Shown here: positions 35,626-45,109 of the stretch, piece by piece
Position numbering within the stretch: the first letter of the stretch is position 1
Layout of the letters: each line of letters begins with the position of its first letter
Assembly (NCBI GenBank): GCA_028819255.1
Contig: JAPPMB010000047.1
Span: forward strand, 9,039-73,038
Length of the DNA: 64,000 nt
Direction: 5' to 3'
Source of the DNA: Bryobacterales bacterium
Lineage (GTDB): Bacteria; Acidobacteriota; Terriglobia; Bryobacterales; UBA6623
Translations under genes and position numbers: made by a program
The notes under the pieces: model-generated
What the model was told of the DNA's origin: nothing
Databases searched by the model: none
Seen by the model: only the letters and a program-made list of their open reading frames with translations

Positions 35626-36239
35626 TTCCTCTGGTCCCCCACTCGATTGAAGAAAGATCCGCTCGGCCTCAAGACGCGGAGCCGGTGAGGCCCTGACCGC
35701 CTGGAACCGGGAGGCAGCACCGCTCGGAGCGCACCAGAGCCGAAGAAAGTGACGGGCATCGCCCGTTTCGGCAATCTTACCGCATGAAGTGGCCCTAGCG
35801 GCCTGTCACTTCATGATCTTGGGGTAGACGGACTTGAGTTCGCAACGAGCGTCGTCGATCTTCATGGGCTGATCGACACTCTGCTCGCCCGATCAGTTCG
35901 GACCGTCGGTCTCGAGATTGCCCCGGTTCCTCTTGCGGCACGCCACCTAGCTGCTGACCGCAAGGTTGCATATGGGTTGATGGCACATCCTGCGCTCGTG
36001 GGCCGAGAATTGCACGACGCACTACTTCTTCAAGCCTTCTCCTCAGCTTGGATTGGCCTGTGTGGATCCACGTGTCAATCCCTTCTCTCGCTTGGCCTGG
36101 TTCCACGCCAGGCCCCTGGGCCGAACAGACTGCTCGTGCATTGGTGGAGTCGGGGAGTTCGCCTGCTTGCGTGGAAGGCCCGCCGCGACAGGGCGCGTCC
36201 GGTGCGGAACGCCGGACCGACCGGAATTGGCGGAAGAGA
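35626..36239. other. Intergenic region with inverted repeat
   Basis: About 610 bases upstream of the helicase gene and downstream of the Uma2 gene. The only clear structure is an inverted repeat at 35783-35815. Next to it, a short minus-strand frame (about 35805-35885) reads SVDQPMKIDDARCELKSVYP, perhaps the tail of a lost gene. Nothing else is recognised. Confidence 0.4.
35783..35815. repeat. 9-bp inverted repeat, imperfect hairpin
   Basis: CATGAAGTG and CACTTCATG are exact complements separated by 15 bases, inside which GCC/GGC can extend the stem after a bulge. Its left edge is about 160 bases upstream of the helicase start. It could be an mRNA structure, an operator or a relic of a mobile element end. 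Confidence 0.35.
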
Positions 36240-37097
36240 TCAATCCTCGCCTGGCAGCCGCGTTCCTAATTGCGCCAAACGCGCTTTCAGCGCGGCCAGT
36301 TGTGCCTCCGCCGCCTCGGCCCTCGCCTCCGCCGCGTCGGCTCTCGCCCTGTCCGCCTCAGCTCTCGACGTCGCCGCCTCGGCTCTCGCTCGCTCCGCCT
36401 CGGCCGTTACCGCCGCCTCCTCGGCCGTCGCCTCCGCTGCCTCGGCCCTCGCCGTCGCCTCCTCGGCCACCGTGTCCAAGTCCTCGTGCGACAGGTAGTC
36501 CTTCCCGGTTTCCAGGTTGCGCACCCGGATCAATGGACCCGCGATCCGCAGCGAAACCCCCAGCGTCTCGCTCCGCAACTCCCGCTCGGGCCCCGAACGC
36601 GGATCCGGCCGCAGCTCCACGTACTCCCCGCCCCACAGCCGGTAGCCCACCAGCCGCTCGCCCGGCCGCGCCTCGTTCGGCTGGAACACGAAGTACTCCT
36701 GCACCCCGAGCTCGCTGTACAGGGCCTTCTTGTCGACCCGGTTGCGGATCTCGCTTTTTGGCGAGATCACCTCCAGCACGAAGTCCGGAACCTTGCCCTC
36801 GACCCAGATCCTGTACGGCGACCGGCACTTCCAGACGTGGTTCAGCAGCACGTAGACGTCCGGCGCCACGCACCCGCTCTTGTCGCCCGGCCGGTAGTAG
36901 ATGAAGTGGTTGCCTTCCACCACCGCGTTCGCCACCTGCTTCAGATGCAGGCCGAGGTCGTTGCGCACGCTGATGATCGCATGGGCCTGCAGAGGGTTCT
37001 CGGGCAAGAATCTACCGTCCGATTCCGGGTAATGCACGGGGTCGGATTGGATCTCGGCGACAGGGATCCGTTGCTCGAAGATGCCCTCGTCCCCCAT
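36240..37097 (-). CDS. Uma2-family (DUF820) putative nuclease with Ala-rich coiled-coil tail
   Basis: A 285-residue protein with the PD-(D/E)xK-fold Uma2 domain (about 30-190). Landmarks are CVAPDVYVLLNHV, PDFVLEVISPKS and the helix with KKALYSELGVQEYFVFQP. The catalytic role of the family is predicted, not proven. The last 80 residues are an Ala/Glu/Arg heptad-rich coiled coil (many repeats of the AEAAEA type). This tail is encoded by a locally repetitive GC-rich sequence. The ATG at 37097 starts homology; the longer open frame upstream is Arg/Pro-rich noise. These genes occur in many copies in cyanobacteria and other multicellular or symbiotic lineages. Confidence 0.85.
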   Translation of the reverse strand: MGDEGIFEQRIPVAEIQSDPVHYPESDGRFLPENPLQAHAIISVRNDLGLHLKQVANAVVEGNHFIYYRPGDKSGCVAPDVYVLLNHVWKCRSPYRIWVEGKVPDFVLEVISPKSEIRNRVDKKALYSELGVQEYFVFQPNEARPGERLVGYRLWGGEYVELRPDPRSGPERELRSETLGVSLRIAGPLIRVRNLETGKDYLSHEDLDTVAEEATARAEAAEATAEEAAVTAEAERARAEAATSRAEADRARADAAEARAEAAEAQLAALKARLAQLGTRLPGED

Positions 37098-37888
37098 GCT
37101 GGCCTTGCGGGAGCGCCAGCTCCGCAGGGGGCCACGATAGCACGGGCTGCGCCGGGCCCGTTCCCCTCGCGCTGGGCTCGCCTGCGAGACAATTCGGCAC
37201 GGCGCGGCGCTCGCCGCGACGGCTTCGGCGCGCCCGCCGGCCGCGCGACCCGGGCATGGCGCAGGCGGCGGGGGGACCCTCGCACCCGGCAGCGCGGCCC
37301 GAAGGCCGGGACACGCTGTGAACCGTCCCGAGAAGGGCCGGGAAGTTGCGATCGAGTTTCCGGCGGCACGTTCCCGACCGGTCGCCGCACCGGCCGCCCA
37401 GGCAATCAGCGACAGGAAATGGCGTCGTGGCCGACCGCAGTGAACACTCGCCAGAGCGGCGTAGACTGGCGCACGGGGAACCGAAGACACCCGGTGCAAG
37501 GACAAGTCGGCCTACCCGAAATCCAAGGGTCTACGAGGCACTGGGTTGGTGCCCGACAGCATCCGCGTCAGCGCTCGCAGCCGAGAACGAGACGCAGGAA
37601 CGGGTTGGCCCGCCCCGCTGTCTCGGCGGATCGGCGCACGATGCCAGAGGCGATCCGGGGAAACGTCCGACGGACTGCCGGTATCCGGGAGCTGACCCTG
37701 CGGGGGCGGTCGCCCAGAGCGGCGGTCGTACGCGTCAGTCTCGGCGCGCTGAAGCCGACTGCGTGAGGCGCTTGCGCGGCGAACGGCGGTCGAACCGGAC
37801 CTCCCTGTACCTGCGGGCGCCGATTCCGAGGTCGAACCAACGCCGAGCGCCCGCGTTCGAGTAGCATCAACAAGAGGCACATCTGCAA
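37098..37888. other. Divergent intergenic region, nothing recognised
   Basis: About 790 bases between the Uma2 gene (-) and the DUF1684 gene (+). Many open frames exist because stop codons are rare at this G+C, but all are Arg-, Pro- and Ser-rich without motifs. Promoters for both neighbours should be here; none was identified with confidence. Confidence 0.4.
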
Positions 37889-38776
37889 ATGGCAGGCAGA
37901 TCAGGAAGCATCGTCTTGTGTGCGCTGGCGGCGCTTGCGCTCGGCATGCCTGCCTCGGAGGACTACCAAGGGAAGATCAAGGCGTGGCGTACGGACCGCG
38001 AGAAGAGCCTCAAGGCCGACGAGGGTTGGCTCACGATCGCCGGGCTGCACTTCCTGGAAGAGGGCGACAATTCGTTCGGCTCGTCGCCCGAGAACGACAT
38101 CGTGCTTCGGACAGGGCCGGCACACGTAGGTCTGATCACCGTGCGGGAAGGTGTCGTGGACGTCGCTGCGCCTGCGGGAGAAACGCTGTCCGTCGACGGT
38201 CGCGAGGTGAGGACAGCGCGGCTCTGGAGCGGAGTCGGCGGTGACCGCCCCTCAATCGACCTGGGCGCTCTTTCCCTGTTCTGCCACCTGAGCGGTGAAC
38301 GGCTCGCGATCCGATTGAGGGATCGGGAGAGTGACATTCGGCGCGATTTCGCCGGGCTGCGCTGGTTTCCCGCCGACGAGTCCTTTCGGGTTCGGGCTCG
38401 CTACGTCCCTCACGAGCGCCAGCGCCGGATGAGCCTGCCCAACAACCTCGGCGACGTCTTCACGGTCCCCAGCGGCGGATCGGTCGCGTTTGCGCTTGGG
38501 GACCAGGAGCTGCGTCTCCTCGCCATAGAGGACGATGGCGAGCTCTGGCTCATCTTTCGGGACCTGACGAGCGGCAAAGAGACGTATCCCGCCGCACGGT
38601 ACCTCTACGCCGACGCTCCGGACGAAGACGGCTTCACGATCGTTGACTTCAACCGGGCGTACAACCCGCCCTGTGCGTACAACCCCTACACGACATGTCC
38701 TCTGCCTCCGCCCGAGAACCGCCTGCCGGTTCGGATCGAGGCGGGGGAGCTCGACTACCGGGCCGGCAAGCGCTGA
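37889..38776 (+). CDS. DUF1684 family exported protein
   Basis: A 295-residue protein matching DUF1684: YQGKIKAWRTDREKSLKADEGWLTIAGLHFLEEG near the mature N-terminus, and the conserved C-terminal core DFNRAYNPPCAYNPYTTCPLPPPENRLPVRIEAGE. It has a short signal peptide (residues 1-21). Despite how common the family is, the function is unknown. Two Cys in the C-terminal core (YNPPC, TTC) are typical. It stands alone, upstream of the mtnP gene with a 167-base gap. Confidence 0.9.
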   Translation: MAGRSGSIVLCALAALALGMPASEDYQGKIKAWRTDREKSLKADEGWLTIAGLHFLEEGDNSFGSSPENDIVLRTGPAHVGLITVREGVVDVAAPAGETLSVDGREVRTARLWSGVGGDRPSIDLGALSLFCHLSGERLAIRLRDRESDIRRDFAGLRWFPADESFRVRARYVPHERQRRMSLPNNLGDVFTVPSGGSVAFALGDQELRLLAIEDDGELWLIFRDLTSGKETYPAARYLYADAPDEDGFTIVDFNRAYNPPCAYNPYTTCPLPPPENRLPVRIEAGELDYRAGKR

Positions 38777-38943
38777 GTGCGCCGGGAGTCCGAAAACACC
38801 GGCGGAGAGTCCCCCTCATCGGAAGTGGCGGCCTTGCCCGATCGCTCCTCCCCGCGACCGTCTGGAGATCCGAAACGGCGCGTCAGGCGACGGTTTGGCC
38901 ATTCCGGCGCCGACTGCCGGCCGCCCGGTAGAATGGACCGTTC

Positions 38944-39798
38944 ATGAGCATCCGCATTGGAGTCATCGGCGGAAGCGGCCTCTACGACATGGACTCGCTC
39001 GAGGACCGGAGGAAGGTGCGAGTGGACACACCGTGGGGCGAGCCGTCCGATGCATACGTCACGGGCCGGATCGCCGGTCGAGAAGTGGCCTTCCTCGCCC
39101 GTCACGGCCGGGGACACCGGATCATGCCCTCAAGCCTGAACTTCCGGGCCAACATCTACGGCCTGAAGTCGTTGGGCGTCGAGTACGTGCTGTCGTTCAG
39201 CGCGGTGGGTTCGCTTCGCGCCGAGCTGGAGCCGATCCACTTCGTGATCCCCGACCAGTTCTTCGACCGCACGCGGGGGCGCGTGTCGACCTTCTTCGAC
39301 GACGGACTCGCCGCCCACATCACGTTCTCCCACCCGATTTGCTCCACCCTCGCCGACGTGGCCGAGGAAGCATGCAAGGCCTCCGGCGTGACCGTCCATC
39401 GCGGAGGCACCTATTGCTGCATGGAGGGACCGGCCTTCTCGACGTTGGCCGAGTCGGAACTCTATCGCGCATGGGGATTCGATGTGATCGGCATGACCAA
39501 CCTCCAGGAAGCGAAGCTGGCCCGCGAGGCCGAAATGTCGTACTGCACGATCGCAATGGTGACCGACTACGACTGCTGGCACCCGGAGCACGACGCCGTG
39601 ACCGTCGACACGGTGATCGAGTACCTGACCAGGAACGCCGCGAATGCCCAGAAGGTTGCGGTCGAGGCCGTCAAGCGGATTCCCGACTCGCCCAGCCCGC
39701 ACGCCGCCGCCCTCAAGAACGCGATCATCACCGACCGCGCCGCCATATCGGACCGCGTGCGGGAGAAATACGCTCTCCTGGCAGGCAGGTACCTGTAG
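38944..39798 (+). CDS. mtnP: S-methyl-5'-thioadenosine phosphorylase
   Basis: A 284-residue MTA phosphorylase of the purine nucleoside phosphorylase family. It cleaves methylthioadenosine, the by-product of polyamine synthesis, to adenine and methylthioribose-1-phosphate. Characteristic segments: IGVIGGSGLYDM with the phosphate loop, FLARHGRGHRI, GTYCCMEGPAFST, IGMTNLQEAKLAREAEM and MVTDYDCWH, whose Asp contacts the adenine. It lies 25 bases before a PfkB kinase gene, so the two are almost certainly co-transcribed. MTA is produced by aminopropyltransferases such as the one suggested at 18234-19913, which gives a metabolic link within the window. Confidence 0.93.
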   Translation: MSIRIGVIGGSGLYDMDSLEDRRKVRVDTPWGEPSDAYVTGRIAGREVAFLARHGRGHRIMPSSLNFRANIYGLKSLGVEYVLSFSAVGSLRAELEPIHFVIPDQFFDRTRGRVSTFFDDGLAAHITFSHPICSTLADVAEEACKASGVTVHRGGTYCCMEGPAFSTLAESELYRAWGFDVIGMTNLQEAKLAREAEMSYCTIAMVTDYDCWHPEHDAVTVDTVIEYLTRNAANAQKVAVEAVKRIPDSPSPHAAALKNAIITDRAAISDRVREKYALLAGRYL

Positions 39799-39823
39799 GC
39801 CGGACGGCCGAGGGCGAGGGTTC

Positions 39824-40738
39824 ATGGCTCTGCTCGTGGTTGGATCCGTCGCCTACGACGGGATCGAGACCCCTCACGGCAGGGTCGACCGCGTTCTGGG
39901 AGGCGCCGGCTCCTACATCGCTCTCGCGGCCAGCCCTTTCGCGGAGGTCCGCCTGGTCGCCGTCGTCGGCGACGACTTCGACGACGACGATGAGGCGGTG
40001 CTGCGCAGGCGCAATGTGGACTGCGAAGGGCTGGTGCGGGCATCCGGAAAGACCTTCTACTGGAAGGGCGTCTACAACCGCCGGATGAACGAGCGACGCA
40101 CGCTGGCGACCGAGCTCAACGTCTTTGCCGACTTCCGGCCACGCCTTCCCGAGTCCTACCGGGACACGTCGCACATCCTGCTGGGAAACATTCAGCCGGA
40201 TCTCCAGTCCCTCGTCCTGGACCAGACGCCGATCCGTCGGTACGTCGCGGGCGACACGATGAACTACTGGATCGAGCGGACCCCGGACGAACTGGCGGCG
40301 ACCATGCGCCGGTGGAACACGATCCTGGTCAACGACGAGGAGGCGCGGCAGCTGACAGGCGAGGACAACCTGCGGCACGCCGGCCGGGCAATACGGCGCA
40401 TGGGGCCCGAAACAGTTGTGATCAAGCGCGGCGAGCACGGCGCGACGCTGTACCGGACGGACGAGTGCTTCATGGCGCCGGCCTACCCCCTCGACAAGCT
40501 CGCGGATCCCACCGGGGCGGGCGACGCCTTCGCGGGCGGCTTCATGGGCTATCTGGCGAGCTGCGGATTCCGCGAGACCGGCAGTGCGGCCGGCGCGGAC
40601 CTGCGCCGGGCGATGATCTACGGCTCGGTGATGGGCAGCTTCTGCTGCGAGCGATTCGGCGTCGACGGCCTCAAGGACCTGCGAGCGGAACAGATCGAGG
40701 AGCGGTTTGAGGAGTTTCGCGCGATGACCGCGTTCTGA
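39824..40738 (+). CDS. PfkB-family kinase adjacent to mtnP
   Basis: A 304-residue PfkB/ribokinase-family kinase. It starts at ATG 39824 (MALLVVGSVAYDGIETP) and has the N-terminal GGAGSY substrate motif (about 24-29), VVIKRGEHGATLY, and the catalytic loop DPTGAGDAFAGGF. The pairing with MTA phosphorylase suggests a role in salvage of methylthioribose-1-phosphate, adenosine or ribose, but no residue pattern proves it. The mtnP-PfkB pair occurs in several bacterial phyla as far as I recall. The frame is open upstream into mtnP without homology. Confidence 0.85.
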   Translation: MALLVVGSVAYDGIETPHGRVDRVLGGAGSYIALAASPFAEVRLVAVVGDDFDDDDEAVLRRRNVDCEGLVRASGKTFYWKGVYNRRMNERRTLATELNVFADFRPRLPESYRDTSHILLGNIQPDLQSLVLDQTPIRRYVAGDTMNYWIERTPDELAATMRRWNTILVNDEEARQLTGEDNLRHAGRAIRRMGPETVVIKRGEHGATLYRTDECFMAPAYPLDKLADPTGAGDAFAGGFMGYLASCGFRETGSAAGADLRRAMIYGSVMGSFCCERFGVDGLKDLRAEQIEERFEEFRAMTAF

Positions 40739-40754
40739 ACGGACTCCCGCAGCC

Positions 40755-43619
40755 CTACGGCTCGTACCGGATCCACAGCGGACTCGCCCAGGCCATTGCC
40801 TCGTTCCTCTGCTTCAGCCGCACGTAGTACATGTTCCACTCGCCGGCGGCGGCGTCGGCGTCGGACCAGTCCAGATCGACTTCGACCTGCCTGGGCTCCA
40901 TGGAGGCCACGACCTCCGGCTTGGCAAGTCCGACCTGCCGAATGATCTCGATGCTGTCGATCGGGGCCGTGCCGGTGGCGACGATCGAGAGTCTCGGGGT
41001 GCGGTCGGTGGAGAACTCGTCCCCCATCAGGCGATCGCCGGAGCGAACGACCAGTGCGATGTTGTCGTGAGCGGCATAGGAGTGCCTCCGCTTGAAGCCG
41101 TCAATGATGCCCTCGCGCGAGTTCTCCTCGGCCAGCACGACCGCATAGCTGATGTGCGTCGAGACATGGTCGCTGCTGGCCTGGAAGCCGAGACGGCGAC
41201 CCCTCTGAAAGGCCTCCCAGACGAAGCCGGCCGGCCTGTATCCCTGGATCGTGTCGTCCGGGCCCGTTGCGGCGGTGGGGCCGCCGGACAGCTCGTAGCT
41301 CTGGCGGTGCCCCTGGAACAGCTCGACAACCGGCTCCACCTCGGTGTCCCCGTCCCGCCAGTCAGTGCCCATGTTGGTGGCGGAAGTGTGCGAGGAGCAG
41401 ATCGCACCGAAGTGCCGCAGATAGGCATACAGGTTCCGGATGTCGGGCGATCCGCCCTCCTCGGTGCCGTTCACGCGCTCCCTCCCCCGCATGCGGGGCA
41501 GCGGCCGAATGCCGCGTCGCGGCAGCATGACGTTCCGGTGGCCGCTCGGGTAGCTGACGCTCCGTTCGTAGGTGTACATGGCGCTGAACGATCCGGGAGC
41601 GTGGTACAGGTCCGCCGCCTTCTGCTGCAGCCACCACATGTAGTCGTGGCCGATCGCGAAATCGTGATCGCCAGGCCCTATCCAGTCCATGCCCGCCACA
41701 TCGAGCCCGTAGCGCCAGACCTCCTCGAACGGACCGTCCCAGTCGCGGTGCGCAGAGAATTCGGTGTGCCGGTGAAACTCTCCCCGAAGAAACCGAAGTT
41801 CCCTCCCGCCGATCCGAATGCGCTGCGCCCGCATGCCCGCGATCTGGGCCGTCTCGTCCGGGTGGACCGGAGCGGATTCCCGGCGAGGGAGGCGGGCGTC
41901 TGCGGAACGCAGCGTGGGCTCGGAGGGGCTGCCGCCCACCTCCAGGACGGACTCGTACAGGTCGCTGTCCTCGCGGTCCCGCGCCCGCTCGCGCTTGTCG
42001 CTTGCGAACACGGCACTGAGGCCCCCGTCCGGAAGCGCGGCAAGCCCCGGCTGGCGGTCCAGCAGGTGGTCGGAGGCGGGCAGTTCGATCGCGGCGGACC
42101 AGGCGTCCCCGTCGAGATACGAAGCGAAGCTCCGCCAGCGCTCGCCCCGCCCTGTCTGCAGGGGGTGCTTTCGGAACAGAACCCAAGGCCGGCCGGCCCC
42201 GTCGAACGCCATGGAAGGAATGCTGATCCTGTGCCGCAGGCTCGTCCCAATGCGGGGATCGTCGTGGAAGTAGTCAACGGTCGGGGCGTGCGGCGGGGCC
42301 GCCGGCTGCTTGAGCGAGCCGTCCCAGACTCGGACGAGCACATTCTTGTCGACATACATCGCCGAAGCGCGCTTGCCGGTCCAGCGGTCGCCGTAGTCCT
42401 TGCCCCAGCCTTCGACGGAGTCCTCGTAGGCCACCCAGACCCGATCCCGGCTGTCCACGGCGACGGACGCGCGCGCCTCGAATCGCGGCGAGGCGGCAAT
42501 CGCCAAGGGCCTGCCAAGGCCGTCGCCGTCGAGGCTTCGCAGATGCACGTCGTAGTTCCCGGCATCGTAGGTGTCCCACGCGATCCACGCGCCACCGCCT
42601 GAGTCCGTGGCGATCGACGGCCTCCAGTCATTGGCCTCGCTCGTCGAGACCTGAACGGGCCTGCCTTCAAGATGGCGCGCAAAGACGTCGAAACCGCCGG
42701 CGCGCCGACCCTGCCAGGCCAGATACTCCCCGCTCGCCACCACGTTGAAGTCCTGCCCTGGGTCCGTGGTGAGGCGGCGTCTCGGACTCAGGACGCCGCT
42801 GGCTGAGCGGTACTTCCGCAGGTAGATGTCCCAGTTCCCGTTGCGCTGCTCCGACCAAAGCACGGCCGCGTTGCCATCGGATAGGACCGTCACGACCGGG
42901 CGCCACACGTCACTTCCGGGTGGCGTCGCGTAGACCGGATACCCCCATCTCGAGGCGGTCCGCCTGACGAGAGCCACGCGGTCACCGTTGCCGCTGAACT
43001 CGATGGATCCGAAGTCGCCCTCCAGCGCCGCCCTCTCATCGACGGGACTGCCGGGCCGGTACTCGACGAAGGCACAGAGGACGGAGGCGTCCGGCAAGGC
43101 CGCGCAGGCCGGGTAGTCCTGTTCGGCCGACCCTGGCAGGAACGCGACGCTGGCAGGAAGCCTCTCGACCTCCACTCGACCGTCGAGCATCGCGGCGGGC
43201 CTGCCGAGAGGGAGTTCGAAAGGCGCGAACTCGAAGTTCCCCTGCGAAGTCGCAACGCCCAGCATCTGCCCCGTGTCCACCTCGCTACCACATGGGTGCT
43301 GCGGAAGGCCGAGGTCGACCGAGGCGGGGAGAATGCGCGGCGACTGACCGCCGCCTGCCAGCTTGAGGGGACTCGACTCCGATGCCGCCTTCCAGGCAAC
43401 GCCCGCAGGCAATGCCGGACTGGAGGCGGAGCCGCTCCAGTCGGTCGGGGAGCCGTCGCCTACACCCAAGCGCATTCTCAACACGCCATGGGACCGGCAC
43501 TCCTCACCGGCGGGGGATTGGGCCAAGGCCTCGACGGGACCCGAATCGGGCGCCCGGACGGCGAACTGGACCGCGGCCAGGGACAGGAGCGCCAGAACAC
43601 CGATCAGGGTCTTCGTCAT
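40755..43619 (-). CDS. Large secreted protein with beta-propeller and DUF3604 domain
   Basis: A 954-residue exported protein. Residues 1-22 form a signal peptide. About 150-560 contain repeated strands of beta-propeller type (DGNAAVLWSEQRNGNWDIYLR, GGGAWIAWDTYDAGNYDVHLR). The C-terminal third is a DUF3604 domain with PHP-like metal motifs GEFHRHTEFSAHRDWDGP (near 615), GPGDHDFAIGHDY and CSSHTSATNMG. DUF3604 proteins are predicted metal-dependent hydrolases of unknown substrate. The downstream end of the gene faces the PfkB gene (16-base gap), and the DUF1080 lipoprotein gene lies 52 bases upstream on the same strand, making a likely two-gene operon. Confidence 0.85.
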   Translation of the reverse strand: MTKTLIGVLALLSLAAVQFAVRAPDSGPVEALAQSPAGEECRSHGVLRMRLGVGDGSPTDWSGSASSPALPAGVAWKAASESSPLKLAGGGQSPRILPASVDLGLPQHPCGSEVDTGQMLGVATSQGNFEFAPFELPLGRPAAMLDGRVEVERLPASVAFLPGSAEQDYPACAALPDASVLCAFVEYRPGSPVDERAALEGDFGSIEFSGNGDRVALVRRTASRWGYPVYATPPGSDVWRPVVTVLSDGNAAVLWSEQRNGNWDIYLRKYRSASGVLSPRRRLTTDPGQDFNVVASGEYLAWQGRRAGGFDVFARHLEGRPVQVSTSEANDWRPSIATDSGGGAWIAWDTYDAGNYDVHLRSLDGDGLGRPLAIAASPRFEARASVAVDSRDRVWVAYEDSVEGWGKDYGDRWTGKRASAMYVDKNVLVRVWDGSLKQPAAPPHAPTVDYFHDDPRIGTSLRHRISIPSMAFDGAGRPWVLFRKHPLQTGRGERWRSFASYLDGDAWSAAIELPASDHLLDRQPGLAALPDGGLSAVFASDKRERARDREDSDLYESVLEVGGSPSEPTLRSADARLPRRESAPVHPDETAQIAGMRAQRIRIGGRELRFLRGEFHRHTEFSAHRDWDGPFEEVWRYGLDVAGMDWIGPGDHDFAIGHDYMWWLQQKAADLYHAPGSFSAMYTYERSVSYPSGHRNVMLPRRGIRPLPRMRGRERVNGTEEGGSPDIRNLYAYLRHFGAICSSHTSATNMGTDWRDGDTEVEPVVELFQGHRQSYELSGGPTAATGPDDTIQGYRPAGFVWEAFQRGRRLGFQASSDHVSTHISYAVVLAEENSREGIIDGFKRRHSYAAHDNIALVVRSGDRLMGDEFSTDRTPRLSIVATGTAPIDSIEIIRQVGLAKPEVVASMEPRQVEVDLDWSDADAAAGEWNMYYVRLKQRNEAMAWASPLWIRYEP

Positions 43620-43671
43620 GTCCGATCATTGTAGGCGGGGACTGGGCCGCGCCTTCGAGAGCCGAGACTGC

Positions 43672-44673
43672 TCAGCGGCGCTTGAGCGGCGTCACCACGA
43701 TTCTCCGAAACTCGACGGGACCGTGGTCGCCTTGCAGCGCGATCGGGCCCGGTTGCGATTCGCGGGCATCGGTTGCCATGGCGGTGATGCCGTCGATCAC
43801 CTGGCGATCTATGATCGTGACGCCGTTGAGGACAACCGTGACGACGCGCCCGACGAGGCGAATGTCAAAGTCCTGCCACTCGGCATGGTGTCTCGTAGCG
43901 ACAACGCGTGGAGTGATTCGGCTGTACACTGCGCCGTTGCCGTGAATCGACGGATCAGCGCCGAAGTCGTCCAGGATCTGGATTTCGTAGCGGCCTCGGA
44001 GGGCGATCCCGCTGTTGCCGCCCTCGGAAACGCGGTACTGCACCTGCAGCTGAAAGTTCCAGAACTCCCGATTCGACACGATCTCGGGGGCGGTGCCGCT
44101 GTTGACCAACCTCTCGTCGCGGATGAGCCATCCCTCAACCCGGCCCGAGGCGCCCGTATTCCACTCCGACAAATCGGATCCGTCGAACAGGACGACCTGT
44201 CGCCCCTCGACCCAGTCACCGCCGTCAACATCGCTGACGGCATCCGGGCGCCGGCCGGTCCAGATCCTCCTGCCGTCACGGTCATCGCGCACGGTCTCGC
44301 CTCGGAGTCGGTCACCCTCGAACCACGCCACCGTGTCGCTGCCGACGACCGATCCGCCGTCGAACTCGCGCTCGACCCGGAATTTGAGCCTGCCGTCGAC
44401 GATTGAGCACTCAAGAAACGGCTGTGTGCGCCCTCCGACAGCGCCGACGATGGAGCCCGACATCTCTGGAGTTCCAGCGGCGGCGATCTGCAGCGCCATG
44501 GGGCCCGAGTTCCCCTCCAGGACCCACGACCCATCGAACCGGGACGCATCGAACGCCCCGGGGGGCTGTGAACAGGCCACGGCCGTCAAGAGAGCAAGCA
44601 CCAGGGAAACCGGGAGACTCGGTCGGGATCGCCCAGTGTCCTTCGCGCGGACAGCGGGGGGACGGGTGACCAT
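43672..44673 (-). CDS. DUF1080 (3-keto-disaccharide hydrolase-like) lipoprotein
   Basis: A 333-residue protein with a signal peptide ending TAVAC, a lipobox-like site. It carries the DUF1080 concanavalin-like fold: LFDGSDLSEWNTG, RDERLVNSG, FWNFQLQVQYRVSEGGNSGIALRGRYEIQILDD and DFDIRLVGRVVTVVLNGV. The first 100 mature residues form an additional beta-rich unit. Some DUF1080 proteins act as 3-keto-disaccharide or 3-keto-glucoside hydrolases; many are only sugar-binding. The start at ATG 44673 gives the best signal peptide, though no strong ribosome binding site is seen; the frame is open to 44847. First gene of the operon with the DUF3604 protein. Confidence 0.82.
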   Translation of the reverse strand: MVTRPPAVRAKDTGRSRPSLPVSLVLALLTAVACSQPPGAFDASRFDGSWVLEGNSGPMALQIAAAGTPEMSGSIVGAVGGRTQPFLECSIVDGRLKFRVEREFDGGSVVGSDTVAWFEGDRLRGETVRDDRDGRRIWTGRRPDAVSDVDGGDWVEGRQVVLFDGSDLSEWNTGASGRVEGWLIRDERLVNSGTAPEIVSNREFWNFQLQVQYRVSEGGNSGIALRGRYEIQILDDFGADPSIHGNGAVYSRITPRVVATRHHAEWQDFDIRLVGRVVTVVLNGVTIIDRQVIDGITAMATDARESQPGPIALQGDHGPVEFRRIVVTPLKRR

Positions 44674-45109
44674 GCACGAAGGCGGAATCGAGGAGCCGCA
44701 AGACAGAATGCCAAACCGAACCGAACTGAGCATGGCGCGCACGATTGAACCACATGCGGGTGCGTGCCCGGCGCCAACAGTAGTCGCTGCCGCGCTCTCA
44801 TCCGAAGTTCGGGTGGAGGCCACGCGACGCAACTGGACAGGGGACACAACTCAGTAAGCGGCCGGCTTCCAGCCAGTCCGTTCAGCGACTCCCCGACTTG
44901 TCTGATCAGGGGCCTTACGCAGCTCGACCAAAGCCTGTCCCGTCACTGTCCAGAACGCAGACTGCGAGATTTCCGGAACTTCCGATGCAGGCGGCCATCA
45001 TCCAATCGCAGCCAAGTTCCAGTCGTGATCCGGAAGCCGGGAAGGATCGATCGGCGAAGACACTCCGACCGCAGGTCATCGCGGCCCTCGGCATCGGCTG
45101 GGAGAAAGG
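44674..45109. other. Intergenic region, nothing recognised
   Basis: About 436 bases between two genes on the minus strand. It should include the promoter of the DUF1080-DUF3604 operon. No clear motif or small gene was found. Confidence 0.4.
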
